Shown in pieces: positions 1 through 7,606 of a DNA stretch of 43,565 nucleotides. A model generated the notes under the pieces. It did no database searches and was not told the origin of the DNA. It saw nothing but the letters and a program-made list of their open reading frames with translations. Position numbers and translations under genes: made by a program. Every line of letters begins with the position of its first letter. Position 1 is the first letter of the stretch. Where the stretch lies: NCBI GenBank assembly GCA_944381475.1, contig CALWLH010000077.1, positions 1-43,565 of the forward strand, written 5' to 3'. This stretch comes from an uncultured Lachnospiraceae bacterium. GTDB taxonomy: Bacteria > Bacillota > Clostridia > Lachnospirales > Lachnospiraceae.

Positions 1-26
1 ATCTCTATAACCGTTCCTTCCTGTTC

Positions 27-1484
27 TTATTTATCGTATTCGCCTCTGATATCCTCCTCGGGCGGGTCCATGGGGTATTTTCCCGTAAAGCAGCCTGTAC
101 AGATGGGAAGACCCTCCACCATCTCCCGGAGCCGCTCCACCTTCAGATAACCCAGGGTATCTGCGCCAATAATCTGACGGATCTCCTCGATGGTTCTGTT
201 ATGGGCAATAAGCTGATCCTCGGAGGGGATGTCTATTCCAAAATAGCAGGGATGGAGAAAAGGCGGTGCAGAAATGCGCACATGCACCTCTGTGGCTCCT
301 GCCTCCTTCAGCATATTGACAATCTGATCGCTGGTGGTTCCGCGGACAATGGAATCATCGATCATGATGACACGCTTACCCTCCACTGCTTCCTTTAATA
401 CATTCAGCTTTACCCGGACCGCAGATTCTCTGCTGGACTGCTGGGGTTTGATGAAGGTTCTGCCCACGTAGGTATTTTTAACAAATGCAGTTCCGTATGG
501 TATGCCGGACTCTAAGGAATATCCCAGAGCTGCCGCATTTCCAGATTCCGGAACCCCCACCACCAGATCCGCCTCCACAGGGCTGTCCATGGCAAGGAAA
601 CGCCCCGCACGGATACGGGAATTGTAGACGCCCACCCCGTCCATATGGCTGTCAGGTCTGGCAAAATAAATATATTCAAAGATACAGCGAGCCCGCTTTT
701 CAGCCGGGAGGCACATGGAGGTATCGGACTGAAGCCCTCCCTTTTTGCTGATGGTGACAATCTCCCCTGGCAGCACGTCCCGGACAAACTCCGCTCCAAC
801 AGTCTCTAAAGCGCAGGTCTCGGATGCAAGGAAATAGGCATTGTCCCTTTTTCCGATGCAAAGAGGCTTAAAGCCAAAGGGATCCCTTGCCCCAATCAGC
901 TTTCTGGGACTCATGATCACCAGGGAATAGGCGCCCTTGATCCTTTTCATGGCCTTTCCCACCGCTTCCTCCACGGTTTTTGAATGCACACGCTCCCGGG
1001 CCACATAGTAGGCAATCACCTCAGAATCGATGGTTGTCTGAAAGATGGCGCCGTTTTGTGAAAGCTCTCTGCGAAGCTCCGGGGCATTGATCAGGTTTCC
1101 GTTATGTCCCAGAGCCAGCGTACCCTTGATATAATTTAAAACCAGGGGCTGGGCATTTTCCCTTGTGGAGCTTCCTGCTGTAGAATAACGGACGTGACCC
1201 ACGCCGATATTCCCCTGCAGCTTACCCAGATCCTCCGGGGTAAAGACCTCGTTAACTAGGCCCATCCCTTTAGAGACAAGAACCTTTCCCTTGGGTCCTG
1301 AAGTATCGCTGACCGCGATACCGCAGCTTTCCTGACCTCTGTGCTGTAATGCAAATAACCCATAGTATATGGTATTTGCCACATTGCCGCCATCAAAGTC
1401 ATAGATACCGAAAACGCCGCATTCATCATGCAGTTTGTCGTTATCCTCTTCAGTCACTGTCATAAAAAAATCCGTGTCTCTCAT
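27..1484 (-). CDS. purF: Amidophosphoribosyltransferase (glutamine PRPP amidotransferase)
   Basis: Catalyses the first committed step of purine synthesis, making phosphoribosylamine from PRPP and glutamine in the cytoplasm. The 485-residue product has a short propeptide ending before Cys22 (motif ECGVFGIY). This Cys becomes the N-terminal glutamine-hydrolysing nucleophile after processing. The C-terminal half carries the PRPP-binding motif VIMIDDSIVRGTTS. Cysteines in ARCIFEY, LHPCYFG and ICTGCFTG match the four iron-sulfur ligands of the Bacillus-type enzyme, so an oxygen-labile 4Fe-4S cluster is expected. The start is supported by AAGGAG eight bases upstream. It has its own promoter (1541-1569), and only 26 bases of the window remain beyond the stop. 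The family call is secure. Confidence 0.97.
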   Translation of the reverse strand: MRDTDFFMTVTEEDNDKLHDECGVFGIYDFDGGNVANTIYYGLFALQHRGQESCGIAVSDTSGPKGKVLVSKGMGLVNEVFTPEDLGKLQGNIGVGHVRYSTAGSSTRENAQPLVLNYIKGTLALGHNGNLINAPELRRELSQNGAIFQTTIDSEVIAYYVARERVHSKTVEEAVGKAMKRIKGAYSLVIMSPRKLIGARDPFGFKPLCIGKRDNAYFLASETCALETVGAEFVRDVLPGEIVTISKKGGLQSDTSMCLPAEKRARCIFEYIYFARPDSHMDGVGVYNSRIRAGRFLAMDSPVEADLVVGVPESGNAAALGYSLESGIPYGTAFVKNTYVGRTFIKPQQSSRESAVRVKLNVLKEAVEGKRVIMIDDSIVRGTTSDQIVNMLKEAGATEVHVRISAPPFLHPCYFGIDIPSEDQLIAHNRTIEEIRQIIGADTLGYLKVERLREMVEGLPICTGCFTGKYPMDPPEEDIRGEYDK

Positions 1485-1540
1485 GTAAGTTGCTCCTTAT
1501 ACTGGTAAGACTGCGTAAACATTCACACAAAACACAGCTA

Positions 1541-1569
1541 AGTATAATACATCACCGGCTTAAAATCAA
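1541..1569 (-). promoter_or_regulatory. Sigma-A promoter of purF
   Basis: On the minus strand TTGATT (1564-1569) and TATACT (1541-1546) are separated by exactly 17 bases, about 55 bases upstream of the purF start. No clear PurR box or purine riboswitch was recognised in the short leader. Confidence 0.7.
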
Positions 1570-1587
1570 TATTAAAAATCAGTTTCT

Positions 1588-2139
1588 TCAGCGCGAATGC
1601 TCCAGGTACGGCAGTATCGTCCTGCTAAAAATTCCCAGCAATTCTTCCTCATAGGGGGACGCCCCCTCATCAAGCAGCGCCGCCGGAATATAGTATTCTC
1701 CCTCCACCTGCTGTTTATATAATGCCAGGATATACAGGCGCCTGCCGTTTTGCAATTGAGGCAGAAGGATCGGTTCAAATAAGCAGAGCCGGTTCTCTGT
1801 GAGCTTTTTTAACAGTCCGTTCACCCATGCCAGACTCTGTCTGTTTACGAAGAACAGATAAAGCCCCTGAGCCAGATCCATATACACATCCTCTTGCTCA
1901 TGGAAAAAGATCACTGCCTCCGCCTTCTCACGGCCCATCCACCATGCTCCGGCATCTGTGACCGGCATATCCAAAGTCATTCCGCATGAGGCGCATGCTT
2001 TCAGGCTCCCCTTCGATCCGCAGTCCACAAGCACAGGTTTAATATTCCTCTCCTTTAATCTTTCAAAAAGCCAGGGAGCAAAACCGCCCCCGGCTTCACC
2101 GCAAATGTGTATGTAATGTTCCTTTTGCTTTTTCATCAT
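1588..2139 (-). CDS. Hypothetical protein, 183 aa
   Basis: I do not recognise a family. The protein is soluble, with no signal peptide or membrane segment. The N-terminus (HICGEAGGGFAPWLFERL) followed by IKPVLVDCG is reminiscent of a nucleotide-binding or Rossmann-like beta-alpha-beta start, but no full Walker motif is present. A CASCG pair of cysteines sits near residue 50. GGGGG lies just before two consecutive ATG codons. The second (2136) has better spacing, so the true start may be one codon later. It lies between purF and the divergently transcribed 41-aa/aroC unit, and appears to be a single gene upstream of purF's own promoter. Confidence 0.7.
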   Translation of the reverse strand: MMKKQKEHYIHICGEAGGGFAPWLFERLKERNIKPVLVDCGSKGSLKACASCGMTLDMPVTDAGAWWMGREKAEAVIFFHEQEDVYMDLAQGLYLFFVNRQSLAWVNGLLKKLTENRLCLFEPILLPQLQNGRRLYILALYKQQVEGEYYIPAALLDEGASPYEEELLGIFSRTILPYLEHSR

Positions 2140-2211
2140 TTACCCCCTTTTCTATCTCCACGGCGGATTCTTTCCGCCTCGGACGGCTTATGGACTTTTA
2201 GGAAAAAGGTC

Positions 2212-2240
2212 TTGTCCTTTTTTTTCTGATGGCTTATAAT
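2212..2240 (+). promoter_or_regulatory. Sigma-A promoter of the 41-aa gene/aroC unit
   Basis: TTGTCC (2212-2217) and TATAAT (2235-2240) are separated by 17 bases. Transcription would start near 2247, giving a leader of about 113 bases. That leader holds three successive hairpins (2255-2272, 2298-2317, 2328-2346) before the 41-aa reading frame. Confidence 0.7.
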
Positions 2241-2254
2241 CTTGATATCATGAA

Positions 2255-2272
2255 GGTCAAAAGGCTTTGACC
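2255..2272. repeat. Palindromic repeat, GGTCAAA/TTTGACC type
   Basis: GGTCAAA (2255-2261), loop AGGC, TTTGACC (2266-2272). It is flanked by TGATATCAT on the left and GGTATCAT/CATATCA on the right, so the flanks also pair imperfectly. The same theme (GGTCAAA, four-base loop, TTTGACC, then a TGATATC-like sequence) recurs at 11444-11469 and 26154-26185, suggesting a dispersed intergenic repeat family. Here it lies at the very 5' end of the predicted leader transcript. Confidence 0.6.
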
Positions 2273-2293
2273 CGGGTATCATCATATCAGGAG

Positions 2294-2354
2294 AAAGTTT
2301 GAAAGTAAACTTTCAAATCTACCATGATGACGCAGCAAGTGCGTCAGAAAGAGG
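2294..2354 (+). promoter_or_regulatory. Twin-hairpin leader element, copy 1
   Basis: A 61-base element with hairpin 1 (TTTGAAAGT, loop AA, ACTTTCAAA; 2298-2317), a short linker ending CATGA, hairpin 2 (TGACGCA, loop GCAAG, TGCGTCA; 2328-2346) and, directly after it, the Shine-Dalgarno GAAAGAGG (2347-2354). A second copy with 53 of 61 identical bases and no gaps precedes abfA at 32129-32189. Differences are confined to loops and linker, or are compensatory (A-T changed to G-C in hairpin 1). The position within the leader and right at the ribosome-binding site suggests translational control, but a palindromic protein-binding site or a small mobile repeat is also possible. The effector is unknown. 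Confidence 0.65.
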
Positions 2355-2359
2355 AAATT

Positions 2360-2485
2360 ATGTTTGAACATCTCACATTCAAGGCAGAGGATTTTTACGC
2401 AGCCATTGACAGCATTTTTACCGCCATCGGCATGATCACCATACTGGCACTGGCTTTTACGGTTCTAATACTTATTTTTTTATAA
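2360..2485 (+). CDS. 41-aa single-pass membrane peptide upstream of aroC
   Basis: A small frame starting MFEHLTFKAEDFY and ending in a long hydrophobic helix (IGMITILALAFTVLILIFL), so one membrane segment with a short N-terminal tail is expected. It is preceded by GAGG with good spacing, and that Shine-Dalgarno is part of the twin-hairpin element. The aroC start follows 21 bases after its stop, with its own AGGAGG, so the two are very probably co-transcribed. No family is recognised. Good codon structure, a strong ribosome-binding site and a dedicated promoter support a real gene rather than a chance frame. Confidence 0.65.
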   Translation: MFEHLTFKAEDFYAAIDSIFTAIGMITILALAFTVLILIFL

Positions 2486-2506
2486 CAGGCAGGAGGAATA
2501 AAAGCG

Positions 2507-3598
2507 ATGTCAGGTTCAACATTTGGAAACTTATTCAGCATTACTACATGGGGCGAATCCCACGGCAGGGGCATCGGTGTGGTGATCGACGGCTGCCCGG
2601 CAGGTATCCCCTTGACAGAAGAGTATATACAGCAGGAGCTGAACCGCCGCAAACCAGGTCAGAGCCGCTTTACCACCCCTAGGAAAGAGAATGATCTGGT
2701 GGAAATACTCTCCGGCGTATTCGAGGGCAAAACCACCGGCACTCCCATCTCACTGATGGTCCGCAACGAACAGCAGCGTTCCGGAGATTACTCTGAAATC
2801 GCCGGCTACTACAGGCCGGGTCACGCAGATTACACCTACGACGTCAAATACGGTTTCAGAGACTACCGCGGAGGAGGACGCGCCTCCGGAAGAGAAACCA
2901 TTGGCCGGGTGGCGGCAGGAGCAGTGGCAAAAAAGCTTTTGGAGGGCCTTGGGATCAAGGTGCTGGCCTACGCCAGCTCCATCGCCGACATTCAGATGGA
3001 AAGCTTTGACGAGACGGAGATTGAAAACAATCCCTTTCGCATACCGGACAGTGCTGCCGCTGAAAAAATCGCGGCCCTGGTCAACACCTGTATGGCGGAG
3101 CATGACTCCTCAGGGGGAATAGTAGAATGCCGTATCACAGGAGTTCCCGCGGGACTCGGCGATCCGGTCTTTGAAAAGCTGGATGCCAATCTGGCCAAAG
3201 CAGTTATGTCCATAGGCGCCGTAAAAGGTGTGGAAATAGGGGATGGATTTGCAGCGGCAAAAGCCCGGGGCTTTGCAAACAACGATTCCTTCTGTATGGA
3301 AAATGGCATGATTTCAAAAAAAACCAACCACGCCGGGGGAATTCTGGGAGGAATCAGCGATGGGGACACCATCCTTCTCAGGGCAGCCTTTAAGCCCACC
3401 CCCTCCATCCTGCGCACCCAGCAGACTGTCAGCAAAAACGGCCAGGAGATTGATGTGCAGATCCGGGGCCGCCATGACCCTTTGATCGTTCCGAGAGCAG
3501 TACCTGTGGTGGAGGCCATGTGCGCCCTGGTGCTGGCGGATGCACTGCTTTCAAATATGACCGCCCGTTTTGACAATATAGTAAAATTTTACAGTTAA
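2507..3598 (+). CDS. aroC: Chorismate synthase
   Basis: Last step of the shikimate pathway: removes phosphate from EPSP to give chorismate, using reduced FMN. The 363-residue protein has the family start [19 protein letters not shown], the RPGHADYTY and [16 protein letters not shown] flavin/substrate-binding segments, and the C-terminal [17 protein letters not shown] signature. Length is typical. AGGAGG stands before the ATG. It is the second gene after the 41-aa membrane peptide and sits alone, away from other aro genes. A hairpin terminator follows directly. The call is secure. Confidence 0.97.
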   Translation: MSGSTFGNLFSITTWGESHGRGIGVVIDGCPAGIPLTEEYIQQELNRRKPGQSRFTTPRKENDLVEILSGVFEGKTTGTPISLMVRNEQQRSGDYSEIAGYYRPGHADYTYDVKYGFRDYRGGGRASGRETIGRVAAGAVAKKLLEGLGIKVLAYASSIADIQMESFDETEIENNPFRIPDSAAAEKIAALVNTCMAEHDSSGGIVECRITGVPAGLGDPVFEKLDANLAKAVMSIGAVKGVEIGDGFAAAKARGFANNDSFCMENGMISKKTNHAGGILGGISDGDTILLRAAFKPTPSILRTQQTVSKNGQEIDVQIRGRHDPLIVPRAVPVVEAMCALVLADALLSNMTARFDNIVKFYS

Positions 3599-3605
3599 AA
3601 CAAAT

Positions 3606-3631
3606 GCAAGCTGCCCTGTCGGGCAGCTTGC
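3606..3631. terminator. Bidirectional terminator between aroC and the lipoprotein gene
   Basis: GCAAGCTGCCC (3606-3616), loop TGTC, GGGCAGCTTGC (3621-3631): a perfect 11-bp stem between two convergent genes. The minus-strand side is followed by a T-rich tract (GCATTTGTTTTAA), so it fits the lipoprotein transcript best. The plus side has a weaker tract. Confidence 0.8.
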
Positions 3632-3634
3632 TGT

Positions 3635-4678
3635 TTACTGCATGTCAATATATAAAAGTATATAGTCTCCCAGACTCTGGCAGATCAGTGATCCGGATGC
3701 ATAATTCCCAAAAAAAGAGACATCCGGCTCAAATCCATAGCAGCAGTACTCTCCTCTTCTTATTCCTTCTGAAAAATCCGCATCAAAACTGTTTTCCAGC
3801 TGCTCCTGGCTTGTCTGCAGCTCCTTCACATTTCCAAAGTAAAACATGGACGCGTCTGATGCTTCGGGGATCTCCTCCATTCCGTGAATACTCTGAACCA
3901 GATCTGTCCACACGTGATTTTGGCTGATAAACGCATCATTCACGCAAAAATACAGATGGCACCAGCTGCCGTACTCAACGCTGGTGGTGGCGTCATTCCA
4001 GGTTGTATCCACATGATACCACTGATTTTCAAGCCGAATCATGTTCCAGGCATGGGAAAGCACCTCTTCACCATTATCGGCCGTTCCTCCTACTGTGATA
4101 CAGGGTATCCCCATCAGATCCATACACAGCTTATAGGCATATGCATAGCCCTGGCATACCGCCATATGCTCAACCAATGCCCCATAAGCACTGTAGGGCT
4201 CCTGGGCAAATCCATAGACGGTGGTGGCAGTCAGATAGTCATGAACAAACAATGCCCTGTCATAATCTGAAAGCCCCTGACACTGATCAATGATCTGTTC
4301 CGCAATACTTAACACCTGCATCTGCTTCTCATCCAGGGAAGAATAATCCCCCGTAAGATACGCAAGCTCATATGCGTAGTTAGCATCTTCCTCCGTCAAA
4401 AAAAGGCTCGGCAGATTTTCCGGCTCTGAGACATTGACTTTTGTCTCCATCTGGGAAGCATCAAAGGGTACCAGGGTGGTCTCGTCTGCTGCGGGTCCGC
4501 TTCCGATATCTTCAGCATGCGACCCGTCCGGAGCCTCGGATACTTCAATCTCCTGCACCGTCGGAAGGTTTTTCTCGTCATTCGGCAGGGAAGGAACCGG
4601 CTTTGGATAGATCAGCGAACAGCCGGAAAGCGCCAGCAAAACAACACCCAGCACACAAATATTTTTTTTATTTTTCAA
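3635..4678 (-). CDS. Transglutaminase-fold lipoprotein
   Basis: A 347-residue exported lipoprotein. The signal peptide MKNKKNICVLGVVLLALSGC ends in a lipobox with Cys20. A low-complexity linker follows, then a transglutaminase-like (papain-fold) domain. The catalytic triad is visible as Cys in HMAVCQGYAYAY, His in LSHAWNMI and Asp in WYHVDTTWND. In bacteria this domain usually serves as a peptidase or is involved in cell-envelope processing. The substrate cannot be told here. It starts 14 bases after the trpS stop and has no promoter of its own that I see, so it probably shares the trpS transcript and ends at the 3606-3631 terminator. Confidence 0.85.
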   Translation of the reverse strand: MKNKKNICVLGVVLLALSGCSLIYPKPVPSLPNDEKNLPTVQEIEVSEAPDGSHAEDIGSGPAADETTLVPFDASQMETKVNVSEPENLPSLFLTEEDANYAYELAYLTGDYSSLDEKQMQVLSIAEQIIDQCQGLSDYDRALFVHDYLTATTVYGFAQEPYSAYGALVEHMAVCQGYAYAYKLCMDLMGIPCITVGGTADNGEEVLSHAWNMIRLENQWYHVDTTWNDATTSVEYGSWCHLYFCVNDAFISQNHVWTDLVQSIHGMEEIPEASDASMFYFGNVKELQTSQEQLENSFDADFSEGIRRGEYCCYGFEPDVSFFGNYASGSLICQSLGDYILLYIDMQ

Positions 4679-4692
4679 GAATTGCCTCCAGA

Positions 4693-5697
4693 CTATCTGA
4701 CCCTTTCAGGAAATCCCACCTTTTTCTGAACCTTGCGAAGCGTTTTGTTTGCATAGTAGTTCGCCTTCTCAGCATTTTCCTTGATGATACCATCCACATA
4801 GGCCTTGTCCTTTGTCAGTTCAGCAAAACGCTCCTGAATGGGCCTTAAGCGGGCAACAACTGCCTCGCCCACAGCAGACTTGAAGTCGCCGTAGCCTTTA
4901 CCGTCAAATTCCTTCTCCACAGCCTCCGGCAAAAGTCCCGTACAGGCACAGTAAATGTCGATCAGATTCTTAATACCAGGCTGCTCATCACTGTAGCGCA
5001 CCACGCCAACACTGTCTGTGACTGCACGCTTAAATTTTCGCATGATCGCATCCGGGGCGTCCAGCACATAAATGCTGGCATTTTCATTTTCATCGGATTT
5101 CGACATCTTTTTTGAAGGCTCCTGAAGGCTCATGATCTTGGCGCCGCTCTTAGCAATATACCCCTCAGGAATGGTAAACACATCCCCGTAAATATTATTA
5201 AAGCGGATGGCAACATCTCTTGCAAGCTCCAGATGCTGCTTCTGATCCACCCCTACCGGCACAAGATCACTCTGGTATAAAAGAATATCCGCCGCCATCA
5301 GAACCGGATATGTGAACAGACCTGCATTGATATTATCCGCATGTTTTGCAGCCTTATCCTTAAACTGGGTCATCCGGCTCAATTCACCCATGTAGGTAAA
5401 ACAGCCCAAAATCCAGGACAGCTCCGCATGCGCGGGCACATGGGACTGATAATAAATACAGCATTTTTTCGGGTCAAGGCCGGCGGCAATATAAAGCTGC
5501 AGAACCTTTCTAGCGTTAGCCCTGAGCGTGGCAGGATCCTGGCGAATGGTGATTGCATGCTCATCCACCACGCAATAAAAACAGTTATATGAATCAGCAA
5601 GTGACACCCAATTATTCAGTGCCCCGAGATAGTTTCCAAGTGTAAGATTTCCTGTAGCCTGCATACCGCTGAAGATCGTTTGTTTTCCGTCAAGCAT
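4693..5697 (-). CDS. trpS: Tryptophanyl-tRNA synthetase
   Basis: Charges tRNA-Trp with tryptophan. It is a class Ic synthetase of 334 residues, the usual length. The N-terminus has IFSGMQATGNLTLGNYLGAL, where TLGNYLGA replaces HIGH. KKMSKSDEN is the KMSKS loop. The MLDGKQ start is preceded by AGGAGG. The promoter is at 5752-5780. The leader is short (about 50 bases) and contains no T-box, unlike the trpE gene at the end of this window, so tryptophan starvation probably does not control this gene through tRNA sensing. Confidence 0.96.
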   Translation of the reverse strand: MLDGKQTIFSGMQATGNLTLGNYLGALNNWVSLADSYNCFYCVVDEHAITIRQDPATLRANARKVLQLYIAAGLDPKKCCIYYQSHVPAHAELSWILGCFTYMGELSRMTQFKDKAAKHADNINAGLFTYPVLMAADILLYQSDLVPVGVDQKQHLELARDVAIRFNNIYGDVFTIPEGYIAKSGAKIMSLQEPSKKMSKSDENENASIYVLDAPDAIMRKFKRAVTDSVGVVRYSDEQPGIKNLIDIYCACTGLLPEAVEKEFDGKGYGDFKSAVGEAVVARLRPIQERFAELTKDKAYVDGIIKENAEKANYYANKTLRKVQKKVGFPERVR

Positions 5698-5751
5698 GAT
5701 TTTGTCCTCCTTTATACGGCATCAAATGATACCCCATCCTCTGTACCGAAA

Positions 5752-5780
5752 AGAATAGCACGAAAAAAAGCCCTTGTCAA
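5752..5780 (-). promoter_or_regulatory. Sigma-A promoter of trpS
   Basis: On the minus strand TTGACA (5775-5780) and TATTCT (5752-5757) are separated by 17 bases. The -35 box abuts the stop codon of the upstream ABC permease gene (5781), so the two units are packed with no spare sequence. Confidence 0.75.
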
Positions 5781-6650
5781 TCATCGCCGGGCATGGAAAC
5801 GAAAACCAAAAATCCGGCCGGAAGGAGACAGACCCAGGGATGCGGCCCATATGAGCAGGGCGGAAACAAGAAGCTGGGCTGCCAGACTGAACTCCAGAAA
5901 ATGCCTTTCCAGAAATCCGGACTGATCCATTCCTATTTGTCCCATCAGTCCCGCCACAATCCCAAACTCTCCCATCTGTTCATAGATAAATACGAGAAAG
6001 GTTACAGTGGGATTCAGCAGCAAAATATGGGACATGAAGCCTGTCCCACCACCGATGACGGGAAACAGAAGGTATGCCGCAAAGATTGTTCCAAAGGTGA
6101 TGCAAAGTATCACTGCATAGGAGCATATCAATGAAAAGGTCATGGTTTTCGCATAGGCGGAAAACACCAGGCAGACGGAGCCCACATAGGCAGCCATCAC
6201 CAGAAGCACTAAAAACAGTCTGATCAGACCCAGAAATCGGATTCCGCCGTATATGAAAACCAAGGACAGCACCGGCAGCGTGGAAAAAAGCAGCGTCATA
6301 ATGATGCTGAGAGCCGCCAGCAGCTTTCCAAAAATTATGGAAATCTCCGGCATACCAGTGGTAAGCAATATATCCAGCGTGCCTCGTTCTCTCTCTCCGC
6401 TTATGGATCCCGCAGTGAGAACAGGCATCATCACCACCATCAGCCCCCATTCCACACATGCAATAAGCTGATAGAGTCTGAGAACCGCACTGTAATCCAT
6501 GCGGCTGCCGGAGCCAGTCTCCTCCATAGCCGCGTTCAGCAGAAAAACACCCACAGCAGCCAGCAGCAGATTAAACAGAAATATACTTAAAAGCATTCGG
6601 GGCGCCCGCATACTGCGGGTCACCTCCCGAACATATACAGGATTCTTCAC
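5781..6650 (-). CDS. ABC-2 type transporter permease
   Basis: A 289-residue membrane protein with about six hydrophobic segments, beginning MKNPVYVREVTRSMRAPRMLLSIFLFNLLLAAVG. It contains the GERERGTLDILLTT segment typical of ABC-2 export permeases, the coupling region before the second membrane helix. It overlaps the ATPase gene upstream by four bases (translational coupling) and is the last gene of the five-gene signalling and transport operon. The substrate is unknown. A drug, antimicrobial peptide or cell-envelope exporter is the usual role in this context. Confidence 0.9.
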   Translation of the reverse strand: MKNPVYVREVTRSMRAPRMLLSIFLFNLLLAAVGVFLLNAAMEETGSGSRMDYSAVLRLYQLIACVEWGLMVVMMPVLTAGSISGERERGTLDILLTTGMPEISIIFGKLLAALSIIMTLLFSTLPVLSLVFIYGGIRFLGLIRLFLVLLVMAAYVGSVCLVFSAYAKTMTFSLICSYAVILCITFGTIFAAYLLFPVIGGGTGFMSHILLLNPTVTFLVFIYEQMGEFGIVAGLMGQIGMDQSGFLERHFLEFSLAAQLLVSALLIWAASLGLSPSGRIFGFRFHARR

Positions 6651-7606
6651 AACTTCTCCTCCTGATTAAGACGAATAAACAACTCCTCCAACCGTATCTT
6701 TTCTCTTCCGAAAAAAAACGTTGCAATCTGTTCTCTGAGCAAAAGCTCAAGAATCTCCCTGTCTCTGTCCTGCCCGGGCACCATCGTTACCATAAGGCTG
6801 AGCCCATCGATGGCAATGCTTTTCACATAGGAAAGAGGACGGAGAAGAGACGCGGCCCGCCTGGCCTGATATCTGTCCGGCAGACGAATAAGCAGCGGAT
6901 TATTTCGCTGGGCATCCTCCATAAGCTTCTCCAGCATCTCTTTTCTGCGCAGTCTTCCCCCTTTCATAAATCCCACGCTGGTACAGATACCCTCCAGCTG
7001 CGAAAGGTTGTGAGAGCTGATCAGCACAGATTTTCCCCTCTCGGACAGGGAACGCATCAGACTGCCGAAATCATTCTGTCCCTGCGGATCCAGACAATTC
7101 AGCGGCTCATCCAGAAGAAGCAGCATCGGGTCATGGAGCAGACATCTGGCAATGGAAAACCGTTGTTTCATTCCGGCAGACATGCGGCTTAAATATTGTT
7201 CCCCAGCTTCATTCAGCATAAAATAGTCCATAAGGGATTCTATACGTCTTCTTGCCCGCAGGCCAGTCAGTCCGCAGGCAGCGCCATAATATTCCAGATA
7301 TTCCCGTCCTCTCATGGAATCGTAAATTCCAAACTGCTCCGGCGCATATCCAATCAGCTGCTTTGCTCTGCGAGACTCCTTGATCATACTTCTGTCCCCT
7401 ACCAGCACATCCCCCTGGTCAGGCATCAGAAGCCCTGCCAATATTCTCATCAAGGTAGTTTTACCCGCTCCATTTTCACCGGAAAGAGCAAGGATTTCAC
7501 CGGGCAAAAGTCCAAAGCTGACATCCTCTAAGATCCGTTGCTCTCCATACCCCTTGCTGATATGATTCACCAAGAGATTATACCGCACATCCATATCAGC
7601 CTCCAT
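6647..7606 (-). CDS. ABC transporter ATP-binding protein
   Basis: A 319-residue ATPase partner of the downstream permease. Walker A is SGENGAGKTTLM, the signature is LSRMSAGMKQRFSIARCL, Walker B is LLLLDEPLNCLD, and SSHNLSQLE is the H-loop region. The extended C-terminus of about 100 residues beyond the core is common in ABC-2 exporters of the CcmA/NatA kind. The start overlaps the upstream membrane protein gene by 11 bases. Coupled expression with 5781-6650 is clear from overlap. Confidence 0.92.
   Translation of the reverse strand: MEADMDVRYNLLVNHISKGYGEQRILEDVSFGLLPGEILALSGENGAGKTTLMRILAGLLMPDQGDVLVGDRSMIKESRRAKQLIGYAPEQFGIYDSMRGREYLEYYGAACGLTGLRARRRIESLMDYFMLNEAGEQYLSRMSAGMKQRFSIARCLLHDPMLLLLDEPLNCLDPQGQNDFGSLMRSLSERGKSVLISSHNLSQLEGICTSVGFMKGGRLRRKEMLEKLMEDAQRNNPLLIRLPDRYQARRAASLLRPLSYVKSIAIDGLSLMVTMVPGQDRDREILELLLREQIATFFFGREKIRLEELFIRLNQEEKL

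Noticed and set aside
485-799. Overlapping frames on both strands inside purF, one proline-rich
   Set aside because: They lie in shadow of a clearly real, full-length purF, have no ribosome-binding site and show no family features.
5698-5751. Possible T-box before trpS
   Set aside because: The leader is only about 50 bases and lacks the T-box core seen before trpE.
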